Source: Plazaster borealis (lineage: Eukaryota; Echinodermata; Asteroidea; Forcipulatida; Labidiasteridae). From it: a stretch of 64,000 nucleotides of DNA. Below the pieces are notes generated by a model, which did not search any database, was not told the DNA's origin, and saw only the letters and a list, made by a program, of their open reading frames with translations. The DNA is taken from contig CM037470.1 in NCBI GenBank assembly GCA_021014325.1, positions 6,365,147 to 6,429,146 of the forward strand, written 5' to 3'. Below, piece after piece: positions 32,867 through 43,930 of this stretch. Numbering within the stretch: position 1 is the first letter of the stretch; every line of letters starts with the position of its first letter. A program made the translations under genes and the position numbers.

Positions 32867-33447
32867 TCATCTGTTTCATACTCTAGTACCCAGAGTACAC
32901 CGTTTTTTTTGTTATCAGCGTTTCTGGTCCTTGCTCTGGTTATGTCGTAAGCGATTTAATGGCTTTGGCAGTGGCTATAACGCCAAAACAATTCTTCTCT
33001 CCAATTGCAGCCAACGGTCATACTAGTCGTAGGGCCTTACATCATATAGAGCTTCCCCACCATGTTGTTATGCCAATGAGGAATTCCGATCATTTTGTTT
33101 TGCCTAGTCGTTCTAACCTGTTTCTACTTAGGTATTGATTAACTTGGGCTAAGGACTGTTTCGTCTTCCAGGTCGATCATTAAGCACCGTAGTCTAATTA
33201 TCTTAATGAATGAGAATGTACAACGCATTAATAACAACCACTTGGAGTGTATGATAACCACATGTATGATTCTTTATCCATGGGTTGACCTTCAAACGCT
33301 GTTGCGTCTTGTGTTGACATTTGTCTTAAACGAGGTGTCACTTTTGTACGGAAGCTTAAAGTGACCATCCGTAATTTTGATTATAACATTCCATGCACAG
33401 TAGATCTTTTTTATGCTTTAAAAACTCTGAAAGACATCTTTATTATC
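32867..33447. other. No gene seen
   Basis: Unique sequence with a TGACGTCA at about 32,854 at the edge of the array. Confidence 0.4.
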
Positions 33448-33828
33448 GGATGGCATGGGTGGCTAGTGCGTAAAGCGCTAGCCTCCCACCACTACTGCAC
33501 TGGTTCGATTCCTGGCTAGGGAATAGTGTGAGTTGAGCTGTGCATAATTGGTTCTCCCGCTATGCCACTATAGAGTTTTTCTCCGGGCCCTTGGTTTTCT
33601 TCCCTTCGGAAAAATAAAACGATTTCGATATCTGGCTATGGGTCGGAGTGTGGCTGGCTGTCAAAAGGCACCCTTTAGGCCTGCGGCTCGAACACGTTGT
33701 AGCCGGTCCTGTCCAATAAGGATGACCAGCCTCCCAAAAGTTTGTCATCTTCTGCACTGTCCATCGGGACGCGGATGGTCAGTCACCCTTAGCTTCCGTT
33801 CGAGTGTCTTTTTGTGAAATAAACAACC
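33448..33828 (+). mobile_element. tRNA-derived SINE (about 380 bp)
   Basis: GGGTGGCTAGTGCGTAAAGCGC (A-box/D-arm) and CACTGGTTCGATTCCTGGC (B-box) form the head. The body contains CTCCGGGCCCTTGGTTTTCTTCC and ends in AAATAAACAAC. A family D element starts 2 bp later. Confidence 0.7.
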
Positions 33829-33830
33829 GC

Positions 33831-34404
33831 CCAGGGCCCAATTTCATAGAGCTGCTTAAAGGCAGTGGACACTATTGGTAATTACTCAAAATATTTATTA
33901 GCATAAAACCTAACTTGGTAACAAGTATTTGGGAGAGGTTGATAGTATAAAACATTGTGAGAAACGGCTCCCTCTGAAGTGGAGTAGTTTTCGAGAAAGA
34001 AGTAATTTTCCACGAATTTGATTTCGAGACCTCAAAATTAGATGAGGTCTCGAAATCAACTTGCATCTGAAAGCACAGAACTCCGTGTGACAAGGTTGTT
34101 TTTTTCTTTCATTATTATCTCGCAACCTCGATGACCAATTGAGCTCAAGTTTTCACAGGCTTGTTATTTTATGCATATGTTGAGATACACCAAGTGAGAA
34201 GACTGATCTTTGACAATTACCAATAGTGTCCACTGTCTTTAAGCAGAAAATACTGCTTAACCATCCCTGTTTAGCAGGATACCAGTCACAAATTGTACAT
34301 GTGACAGTGTATTTTGGCTGGTAACCTTATTCTGGTTATAGCATAATTTTGTTTCGCTTAGCTTAATTTTTGTGCTTAAGCAGCTCTATGAAATTGGGCC
34401 CTGG
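33831..34404. mobile_element. Family D MITE, copy 1, split by a family A insertion
   Basis: The outer ends CCAGGGCCCAATTTCATAGA and TCTATGAAATTGGGCCCTGG extend into 25-bp perfect inverted repeats. The left part stops at 33,855 and the right part resumes at 34,243 with GCAGAAAATACTGCTTAACC. The intact copy at 36,331-36,530 shows the parts are contiguous. Confidence 0.93.
33856..34242 (-). mobile_element. Family A MITE, copy A5, nested in family D with intact TTAA duplication
   Basis: TTAA at 33,856-33,859 and 34,239-34,242 flank AGGCAGTGGACACTATTGG...GTGTCCACTGTCT. It carries the alternative central hairpin (GATTTCGAGACCTCA arms at 34,020-34,034 and 34,043-34,057), as in A1. Confidence 0.93.
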
Positions 34405-35428
34405 TAGTTTTTTGGTCTGATATTCTGACGAAAAACCTTAGAATAAAGTGCAATCATAGAGTGACGTGCTGTGATTTTTGTTTTGTAATTTTTGGGGCAA
34501 GTGCTCCCTATACACTTGGTTGGTACATACTTTCCAACTGGGGACCTTCACCCGACCGGGGACCCTAATCCACTATTGTTATGGCCCGGGTTTGAATGTG
34601 TGTATGGGACTCGACACAGGGGCACGGGGGAAACAAAAGAAAGTGATGCACGAAACAATGGCAAACGCACAGATTTGTACGCGCTGCGCACAGGACTGGC
34701 CAAAGAACAACGTCCTTTTTGACCTCTAAGCGAGGGCGCCCTACTCAAATGACGTCATATGCAAAGGTCAAGTGAGAATTGTGTGTACTAATGTGTTTTT
34801 AATTTTTCTGATGGAACTGTTTAGTTTTGCTGCTGTTGTTTTCGGTTGTATGTTAGATGCACCGAAAAGTTCGGGATAAATGCACCGCAATTGTCGAAGT
34901 TCCGTTATCTCAAATCGCAGCACACCCAATCAAAGTCCTTCAAAATATAACTATCGTCAACTCTTCTGCGATTCGACTTTGGGTGTGTGTGTTCTAATCG
35001 AATTAGGTGCTAATATTTAGGCCTGACCCTCTCGAAATTGTAGATTATATCGATAACATTTAGGATCTCAAAGGAGCTTTTGTCTTATTCTGCTCAGACT
35101 CCTGGGAACGTGAACACCGCCAGCCGTCACTTCCATCAGTCGGAGAGAAAACGGGTCAACAAAAATTATTCCTAATGTGTTTTTCTTTTGGACAAAGCAA
35201 AACAAGACAATGTGTATTGTATTATTTTGTTGTCGTGGCATGTTTGATTTATTGACTCGTTCAAAATGAGCGGTTAAACATATGCTGCCTGTAGTTTGTT
35301 GTTAAATCGTTGTTTTTTAAGTACCACATAATTTCATCTTAATATTAAACTGATGTCTCTAATCTGAGGCAGTGGATGATCAATTTTGGTTTTGGATTGT
35401 GGTATACCATATCTCTCATATCCTTATA
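34405..35428. other. No supported gene
   Basis: Frames of 66-83 codons at 34,478-34,748 overlap on both strands. A TGACGTCA lies near 34,750. No protein family is recognised. Confidence 0.4.
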
Positions 35429-35600
35429 TTAAAGGCATGGTATACTATTGTCAAAAACAATTATCCTCACTTGGTGTAGGTCTATGCATAAAATAACAAA
35501 CCTGTGGAAATCTGGGCTCAATTGGTCATCGAAGTTGCAAGAAATAATGAAATAAAAAACACACTTGTTGCACAGAATTGTGTGTTTTAAGATGCCTTTC
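35429..35600 (+). mobile_element. Family A left-half fragment (A6)
   Basis: TTAAAGGCATGGTATACTATTG through GGTCATCGAAGTTGC and GAATTGTGTGTTTTAAGATGCC, then the similarity stops before the central palindrome. Confidence 0.78.
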
Positions 35601-36330
35601 CAACGTTACCAATGTGTTGTGTGGGAACCTTAATTGTATAGCAGAGATACTAAATTGGGCCAAAATAAAAAAGCTGTTGCATTCTCGAGATGCCAGAAAT
35701 CTGGCAGTATGCGTTGGCCGAGAAGAAAATGATGGAGCAGCGAAGAGGAATAACGTGGGAAGGAACAAGAAGCGAATGAGTATGGGCTTGATTATGTCAG
35801 TAATATGGAATTTATTATGCGCACTGATCATTCATATACAAAAAACCATAGTTGTATAAGAATGACAAGGCAACGCAAGTGCACCATGCTACGTCCAAAA
35901 TGATGATCGTATTATAGCCTTGCATGGTAAATCAATTTCGAGCCTCTATTGTTAACGACATAAGAAAAAAAGAAAAAGATGTTATCAGCTGAAAAGAAAT
36001 TATGTCCAAGCCGTCTTAAGTCACATAAGAGTTGATTTGTCGGGTCGTTAAGTGACGCTCGGGCAGGTCAAAACAAAGTAATGGACCAAATTGGTTAAAA
36101 TTGTACTTCCGTTGATTGTCCACAGATGTGATATAATAACAGGCGAAGAGCAGCGCGCTTCCCAAACGGCTGTGTGCGGATGCTGCTTGTAATGGACTCG
36201 ATTCACCCCCGTTGCCGCACTCTGGAAAAGAAGAAAAAGAAAAGGTGGTCCACACGGGACTTTACCTCGACCGTTTTACATCTAGGCCCTATACCTCAAC
36301 CCACTCCCGTAAGAATATTGCCATTTCCCA
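35601..36330. other. No gene seen
   Basis: The frames at 35,526-35,859 are antisense to each other. Unassigned. Confidence 0.4.
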
Positions 36331-36530
36331 CCAGGGCCCAATTTCATAGAGCTGCTTAAGCTAAAAATATTGCTTAACAATATTGTCTGCTAAGCACAAA
36401 TGAGCAGGATACCAGTCATAAATTGTACATGTGACATGGTAATTTGGTTGGTAACCTTATTCTGATAAGCAAAGAATTGTTTTCTTAGCTGCTTTTTGTG
36501 CTTAAGCAGCTCTATGAAATTGAGCCATGG
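36331..36530. mobile_element. Family D MITE, copy 2 (intact, about 200 bp)
   Basis: CCAGGGCCCAATTTCATAGA to TCTATGAAATTGAGCCATGG, with two mismatches at the right end. A single TTAA at 36,356-36,359 occupies the position where copy 1 holds the A5 insertion. Confidence 0.92.
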
Positions 36531-37776
36531 TCTTATTGGACGGTGACTTGTTCATTCTCTTTAAAAATCAACTTTTTCAACAGTCTTTTAACCCAAGTTC
36601 TTATCATGATTCACGAGATGTGTTCTTGTGATGTGCAGAAAATTTAAAATAATGATACACAGAAAACAGAACAAAAACAAGAGATGTTCGTGCACATATT
36701 GCACGAACACCTAAATCAACAACATCATACGTCAGAAAACTATCGGGGCTTGGGGCTGGGGAGGGTACGAGAAAACTATGATACTTTTTTCAAGAATGTT
36801 ATGCAAGTTCATGCGTGCTTTTTTGACATTTTGCAATCGAGTGTTTTGGGACAAATTTCTTCGATGGCTTTGTTTTATGAATGTCCTAAGGGGCCTACTT
36901 GTAGGCTGTTATCAGAGTTGTGTAATTGAGAGTTGCGACAACTTGCGACTATATGAAGCAATTTGGTAGGTTTTTTTTAAACCGCATCCTCAGGTTGCCA
37001 GACTAGATTGCACATTGTGCTAAATTCGGACCGAAAATGGCGCCCAGCAACCACGTGACCAAAGAAAACGGGTCCCTCCATGTTGAATTATCTCAATACA
37101 CAGCTCTGGCTGGTCTCAACCTAAAAGTGTTCACCTTTAAAGATTGATTACAATTGGAAGTCTGGACGTATTTTTTATCCTCTATTTATAGATTTTAGTG
37201 CCTTCTGACCAACATGTGAAAATTTCATCAAATCAGCGGCCAATCCCATAGAGCAAGTAAAAGGTAGGCAACATTTCCTGCTAACTAATTTGCTTAAATT
37301 TAAGCGTATTTTGCAGGTTAGCAAGAAAAAAGGCTGCCAGCTTGCGTAAGTTCACCACTGATTTGCATTGTTATACGTCATTCATTGCTTAGCATAATGG
37401 CTCAAACATACACGGCTAACCAAAATTTAAAAAGATAGGGGGTTTGTCAGCAAAATATTATTTGATTTGATTTCAAGAGGCTTGCAGACTTTAAAATGAT
37501 TGGTGTGTATTTTTCAATATTAGGCATAAAGCATTGGTCAAATGGGGATCTTACCATTTACTGTGTGGTATAAACAACCCAACGAACATTACCTTCGCCA
37601 TCGTTGTCTGGTTCCCTGGGTAAACAGTGACAATGATTGTTCACATTACAATACTTTAATTCTTATTTCACAACAGGGGCCAGACTGTTATTTCCGTTTA
37701 TTGGCCTCTTTTTGATAGGAAGGAGTTTACGGTCAGGTTGAATGGGAGAAAAGCAAAATGGCCGGACTCTTATAAA
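36531..37776. other. No gene seen
   Basis: Frames of 63-81 codons at 36,684-36,969 match nothing known. GTGCACATATTGCAC near 36,691 is a small palindrome. Confidence 0.4.
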
Positions 37777-37893
37777 ATAATGTGCGCTAAGAACCATTGC
37801 AGATGAGTTGTTAATATCATCACCATAGTGATTATTATAGTGACATCACACCTTGCTTAGTAACTAAAATCGATACACCTTCGTGAAAGTGGC
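37777..37893. mobile_element. Family J MITE fragment, copy 3
   Basis: GATGAGTTGTTAATATCATCAC and TAGTGACATCACACCTTGC match the family J core. The left end is eroded and the right end reads TTCGTGAAAGTGGCC. Confidence 0.7.
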
Positions 37894-38395
37894 CAATCCT
37901 GTATCCGGTAAGTCTACATTATAGAAGCTAATTTCCAGTTTGTCATTAAACCTTGGTAAAGAGGAAGGGGATGAGGAGGGGGTTGGGGGCTGGAGGGGCG
38001 CCAGACGAAACCGTCTCTTCACTCAGACAGTGTATAGGATTGCTGGTGCTGCAGAGCGAAACCACCTGTTTTTATCACCAAGGAAACACCTGGTCAAGCA
38101 GTCACGGCTGTTGATTTGCCTGCGGGTACAAGAACTAGAACCAGCTTGTTGCGTCCCGGGAGATTGGCCCTTCAGCGCGAAGTTAATACACCGACTCAAG
38201 ACCAGTTAACGTGAGACCGGAGTGATGGGCCATTTGCAGTGCAGATGGTTCCCTCGTCAGTGCCTTCGCCGTTGAAGCTCAGGTGGCCTGGCTGGGGAGT
38301 TTGCAGCTCCTCAAAATGGATCCACCTGCTTGTCTGCATGTTCCCGCCATTGTCCCATACAAAAAAAAGAGGGATTATGCATTATCTTTACAACG
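37894..38395. other. No supported gene
   Basis: Frames of 89 and 100 codons at 37,940-38,541 are not recognised and lack splice support. Confidence 0.35.
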
Positions 38396-38588
38396 CAATA
38401 GACCTTTATCAATGTCATGGCTGCTACCATCTTGGTCATGTTCCTTGTATCCAATATCCAGCAATGAATAATAATAATCAGTGTACAAAAAGCAACCAGA
38501 CTATTTCTCCTTCCAGCCTCGATTTGGTTACATTGATTTGAATGGGGAAAATCAAGATGGCTGCACCATGATAAAGGTTATTTTGTTT
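38396..38588. mobile_element. Short inverted-repeat element
   Basis: AATAGACCTTTATCAATGTC then ATGGCTGC...CATCTTG at the left is mirrored by CAAGATGGCTGCACCATGATAAAGGTTATT at the right. No second copy was found in the window. Confidence 0.7.
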
Positions 38589-39183
38589 ATCCATTGATGG
38601 TGGCCCTTTAGCCAAAAAAATAGGGGGGTGGGTGTTGGATGGTCCAAAAGTCCTATAATTATTCTGTTTCATTTAGTGGCCGTTTTCAAAAGCACGCCGG
38701 AACTGTTGTCCAACGCGGGGAAAACAACAATCAAAATATACAAGATCCTTTTTGTTATATTCAATTTGGCGGAGTTCCTATTGCATTATTCTTCGTGGAA
38801 CTGACCGATAAGAATGTAACTCAGATATGTTTTTGGTAAGATTACGTCACCTTGGGCGAAAGCAAGATGGCGACTTCCAATGGTCGTCTCGCTATGATTG
38901 CTGAGATAAAGCTAATCCCGAAATTATGAATAAAGAGCAGCAACATCCAATTTGTGGTTGTTTTTGTTTTTTGTGGTTTATTTTAGTTGCATATCGCCCT
39001 GGTTGATAGCGCACGAAAGACAAATACATCCCTTGAAAACCGTCGCCATCGTCAACGTTGGGGGGGGGGGGGTGTTTGATCATTAAAATAAAAGCATTGA
39101 AATGATCAAGGTCTGCCATACAAGCTTCATGGAGAAGGTCGGGAGTTAATCCTGATGAAAATAATTGGTTGTTTTTGCTATTA
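38589..39183. other. No gene seen; poly(G) run at about 39,060
   Basis: Unassigned. Frames of 66 and 102 codons are not recognised. Confidence 0.4.
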
Positions 39184-39561
39184 TTAAAGGCATCGTACAC
39201 GTTTGGTAATTGTCAAAGACCAGTGTTCTCATTTGGTGTATCCCAACATAATATGCATAAAATAACAAGCCTGTGAAAATTTGGGCTCAATCTGTCATCG
39301 AAGTTGCAAGAAAATGATGAAAGAAAATACACCCTTGTTGTACAACTTTGTGTGCTTTCAGTTAGGAATAAAAACTTCTTGCAAGAAGTTTTTTATTATT
39401 TTAGTGAGAAATTACCTCTTTCTCAAAAAACACGTTACTTCAGAGGGAGTCGTTTCTCACAATGTTTTATATTATCAACAGCTCTCTGTTGCTCGTTACC
39501 AAGTCAGTTTTTATGCTAATATATATTTTGAGTAATTACCAAACGTGTACGATGCCTTTAA
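39184..39561 (+). mobile_element. Family A MITE, copy A7, TTAA-bounded
   Basis: TTAAAGGCATCGTACACG and CGTGTACGATGCCTTTAA are perfect inverted ends. It carries the AATAAAAACTTCTTG central palindrome. Very close to A3. Confidence 0.93.
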
Positions 39562-41024
39562 GGCTCATAGGTTTTCTTTTGTCAACGTAATGTTGATTTG
39601 TATAGGCAAACTTACATAAACAAAATACAATAAAAGTCACATGTTAAATATTCAGCTGAATACAGTGTCTACCGGTAATTGCTGAGAAAACAGCCACAAA
39701 CCGTCACGGTGTATTATTCACAAAAACGTCGAATCCGTCCACGTTTAGCGAGGTGACAGCGGGTACCAACCGCATCTCTGGCAGTGCTGCATTCGCGAAC
39801 GGACACCAATCCTTAGAAATCTGACAAACGATTCATTCTTAGATTCAAATGTTTGTGTGAAAAAATTCCAAAACCATACTTCGAAGGAAATCCTTTCTCA
39901 AAATAATGTATTTATTAATAATAATAATAATAATAATTTATTCATTTATTATGCGCAAGTTGCATAAAAATATGTACAGATGCGCATTACAATAGTAAAA
40001 AAAGTACAGATGTTAACAGTCTTTTAAGAATATTTGAAAATGGAATATACATTGAAAAATACAAGAACAATAGTTAAAAACTATGAACAGAAATTATTAA
40101 TAACTGCAGTGCTTCTCACCAAGTAAGTTTTTATGGTCATAAATGTTTTGAATGCTTACCAATCTATGACCCTCCTGTATACCTGTAACCCACTATTGGG
40201 TGATGTTTCTGTCCTCATGAGTTGAAACCTTGTCCATGGCCGACTAGTGCGGGGCTGCAGTGTTGTTAATGGCCCCACGGTTCGACCCACAGAGTCTTTC
40301 TCAACGGCTGATATAAAATAATTATGAAGTCTTGAAAATCACCTTAAAATAATTAGACTATAACTTCTAGAAGTAATCTCCAAGGAAACAAATAACTGCC
40401 AAAAATACGGCTAATTGCTAATGAGCTATATCTAGCCCTGTGATGGCGGTCTCCCTTATTTTCAAAATCTTTGTTCGGGGTACTAGTCAGAAGCCATTGA
40501 ACCCTGCCGTATAACCAGGGATCACAACCAAGTTTATGATACAACCATGGGAAGCCGCAGGAGACGGATCACCTTTAAGGGAATCCGACTTTTCATTTGT
40601 TCTGTGTTTAATTCTTGTAAACACAAGTCGCGAACTCTTCCTAAATAAGTGGTGATGGCCCATATAGTCCTACAAAAGAAAGATGGAGAAGAACAGGAGA
40701 AGGGAGATTGGGATAAACAAAACGGACTTGTATGGAATATGTACACTTTTCTAAAAAATATAAAGGGGGGGGTAGAGAGAAGAAGGGAAAAAGCGAGTTG
40801 AAGCATGACGACAATTAGATCTCATTATCTCGACACTAATTGGACCTTGCATCCAATTCAACCTCCACTAAAAAAAAAACAATTATCAGACGGAATCAAA
40901 CCAAATGCATTGTAAAAGGTTATTGTGGAACTGCAAGCTGTATGCTTTCAATTCTGATAATAAAAAAAACGACAGCTACACAGCGACATATCATCCCAAA
41001 CCTTACGATTATGACAAGCATGAG
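39562..41024. other. No gene seen; (AAT)n microsatellite at about 39,912-39,943
   Basis: ATAATAATA-type repeats lead into an ATTTATTCATTTATTATGCG stretch that could be the 3' tail of a minus-strand retroelement; this is weak. The rest is unassigned. Confidence 0.45.
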
Positions 41025-41404
41025 TTAAAGGCACTGAACACGTTTGGAAATTGTCAAAGACCAGTGTTCTCACTTGGTGTATCCCAACATTATGCATAAA
41101 ATAACAAGCCTGTGAAAATTTGGGCTCAATAATTGGCCATCGAAGTTGCTAGAAAATGATGAAAGAAAAAACACACTTGTTGTATAAACTTGTGTGCTTT
41201 CAGATAGGAATAAAAACTTCTTGCAAGAAGTTTTTCTTATTTTTGTGAGAAATTACCTCTTTCTCAAAAACTACGTTATACTTCAGAGGGGGTCGTTTCC
41301 TACAATGTTTTATACTATTAACAGCTCTCCGTTGCTTGTTATCAAGTAAGTTTTTATGCTAATATTTGTTTTGAGTTATAACCAAACGTGTACGATACCT
41401 TTAA
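41025..41404 (+). mobile_element. Family A MITE, copy A8, TTAA-bounded
   Basis: TTAAAGGCACTGAACACG to CGTGTACGATACCTTTAA. The central palindrome is present as AATAAAAACTTCTTGCAAGA followed by AGTTTTTCTT. Confidence 0.92.
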
Positions 41405-41515
41405 TGGGCAATTACCATCCCTTCAATTATTAACATATCCCCTGGTTGTCTCAAAATATCGTGTTATATATTTATATTAAAGAGGCGCCGTATATTAAAT
41501 GTCATTTGACGTCAT

Positions 41516-41863
41516 TAAAGGCATCGTACACGTTTTGACTCTGAAAATTAATAGCAATGACTTTCGTAAGAAGTACAGCAGCTTTGGACAGTTTAATGCA
41601 TTGTGATAAACTTTTCACTTCGAAGTACTGCGGTTAGGGAAAGAGATATCACTTTTTATCCCCCAAAACATTTGAATCTCAGCAATTGCAGATTATTCTT
41701 CCTGCGTGGACATAACCGCTCCAGATTTTCGACAATGTCTCAAAAACGCTACCACCTTTTGAAATGAAATTTTCACAGGTTAGCTTTATGGTATAAATCT
41801 ACAACCATATAGGTTTTAAAAACAATAGGCTCCAATTACAAAACGTGTATACGATGCCTTTAG
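41516..41863 (+). mobile_element. Family B MITE, copy 6
   Basis: TTAAAGGCATCGTACACG to CGTGTATACGATGCCTTTA. The interior is family B (TTCGAAGTACTGCGG, TTCTTCCTGCGTGGACATAACC), yet its outer ends read like family A ends, so the two families share termini. Confidence 0.9.
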
Positions 41864-43432
41864 GTCATATTCGGTTTTGTGGTGCACCTGCCAATGGAGT
41901 CATTATGAAACGGGGAAAAAATTCTTCAACCTCAATTTAAAATTGTGTTAATAAGTTATTTTATTGGTAGTTCTGCATTAGGCCTATAATATTATAGGCC
42001 CTAGTGAAATTTTAAACATGACGTCATTGGATGTCTACAATAACGGGTAACTTTGTAAACATTTCACAAAGACAAGGAATTTTGTGTAGGTTAAAAGGTC
42101 AAGTTCAATTCCGTTTTATTGAAAAGGATTTAAGCATTCACCCTGTAGGCCCTCTACAAACCATATAAGTTTGAAATTTGACGTCATTGAAAGGGGTTTT
42201 GAATGTTAACAAATTTCGCACTGGTGGGGAAATAAAATTACATTTTACATCATTTCAATGCGAGGTTAGACTCTTTAGAAACTTGCATTTCAAAGGACTC
42301 TATATATATTGGGAAATGAGTGCACTCGCTAAACTTAATTTGACTTTAGGACCCCTCCTGAAACACATTGAAGTTTAGTTCTTAGCGCGCACAACGCAGT
42401 GTGCCCGTTGAAATATCCTTCTTGTTTTAAAGTAGTAAGAACAAACTTTGCTATCTCTCAACACTGCCATTAATTTGATGTTTTTGTATTCAATCTTGCT
42501 ATTACTAGGCCTAAGATAAATCACACCTTTAATACGGAGTCATCCATACCCTGTAGTGTATGGGGCGGGGCGGGGCAAGGGGCGAGATCCCCCACCTGGA
42601 CGTTCAGAATTCAGCACTCTTCTCCCTCTAGCCCCGCCCCCCATTAGATCGAAACATGAGTTCACACTCACATGGAAACAATGCACAGATGGTTCAATAC
42701 ATTAAATAGCCACCTCAAAATCAAAACAATATTATTAAACATATTTTTTTCTACAAACAAAAAAATAAATAAAAGAAGAATAAATAAACAAAAACATGAA
42801 CATTAAACAAGTATGTACGCCCCCCCCCCAGTGAAATTAAAGGCTGGCCTGACGCAAATACCGTATTAGAGCAGGACCAGTGATACCCTGAGAGAGCTAT
42901 ATATTATCTGGTGTTTCGACAGAAAAATCAAACAATGAAAATGTCAAAGTGTTACATCACTCATGGCAATTCATACGTCGACATAATATTTTACGTGCAG
43001 CAAAAACATGGTGCTCATCAGAAAGTGGGGGATACAGGAATAACGAAACTTGGCGCCTTTTGAAAATTGGACACTTTTGGACTGCACGCTCAATCTCCAC
43101 ACAAAGTGCAACGCAGATTTCGGTGTTCTCCGAGTGCATCAGCTAGGCCTAGTAGTACACGTCCCATGTTTAAAATCCCCTTCATCCAAATGGATAAAGA
43201 ATTGACTGACGCAACTATTTCCCTGGCAACGGATTTGTAAATTGATCGCCAGATGAGAACACCTGATGATCTGGGGACAGAGCGAGCAGATGATGAATCG
43301 TTTATTTGCCGTTAAATCCATTGAATTATGAACCGTCGGACGTAACTATCAGATTTCACCTCTCCAGTTTCATGGGGAAGTTATAAACAAAGTCTTACAG
43401 AAAAATTTAGAATGAACATTGTACAGAAACCA
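41864..43432. other. No gene seen
   Basis: Contains GC-rich GGGGCGGGGCGGGGC near 42,564 and a poly(C) run at about 42,821. Frames of 60-66 codons are not recognised. Confidence 0.4.
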
Positions 43433-43587
43433 GGGGTGCGTTTTGGCGGCTGTAACCAATAATTGTTTCTGACGTCATAACCAAAACGGTAACCGAGCTC
43501 ACAGCTCGGTTATCGTTCAGTCTGAACAGCAGAACCAACGACCAACAACCGAAACAGTTTTTGGTTACCGCCGCCAAAACGCACCCC
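43433..43587. mobile_element. Short inverted-repeat element carrying a TGACGTCA site
   Basis: GGGGTGCGTTTTGGCGGC (43,433-43,450) and its exact complement (43,570-43,587) form 18-bp perfect terminal repeats, with arms extending imperfectly inward. An inner palindrome TAACCGAGCTCACAGCTCGGTTA lies at the centre. TGACGTCA, the consensus CREB/ATF site, is at 43,470-43,477. It lies a few hundred bp upstream of the putative Ets promoter. Confidence 0.85.
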
Positions 43588-43759
43588 AAAGTAATAATGT
43601 TATAACTTACAAGCAACAAGCACTGCATGTGTATGTTGGCTGTGATTTCATAGGCTTTGGCGGGGTCAAAGTTGATCGATTCCTTATAAGGCCAAATAGA
43701 CTCTTGTTACTATGCATCAACGCACGTCACACTGTTTATGTACGTAAACTATCAATCAA

Positions 43760-43930
43760 CTAATATAAGCGTCTCTGATTGGCCATTAATGCCCCAGCTG
43801 TTGCGTCGATGGTTATTTATGAGTGACGTTTGGATACGTCACGGTTGATTTCCAGAAAGCCACGCCTTGAGGTCAACCGTTGGCCAATAGGATAGGCGGA
43901 TTGGTTGACCCGTACCGTGGGGAAATTGAT
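43760..43930 (+). promoter_or_regulatory. Putative upstream promoter of the Ets1/2-like gene
   Basis: Three CCAAT boxes (ATTGG at 43,778-43,782, CCAAT at 43,884-43,888, ATTGG at 43,900-43,904) and two half-CRE sites (GTGACG near 43,823, CGTCA near 43,836) cluster here. GGTCAACC (43,871) and GGTTGACC (43,903) form an inverted repeat enclosing two CCAAT boxes. No TATA box is placed. The assignment rests on position upstream of the donor at 44,471 and is inference. Confidence 0.4.

Noticed and set aside
39281..39535. Recurrent peptide with ...NKNFLQEVFIILVRNYLFL... in several places, looking like a gene family
   Set aside because: Every instance lies inside a family A copy; it is the translated central palindrome and flank.
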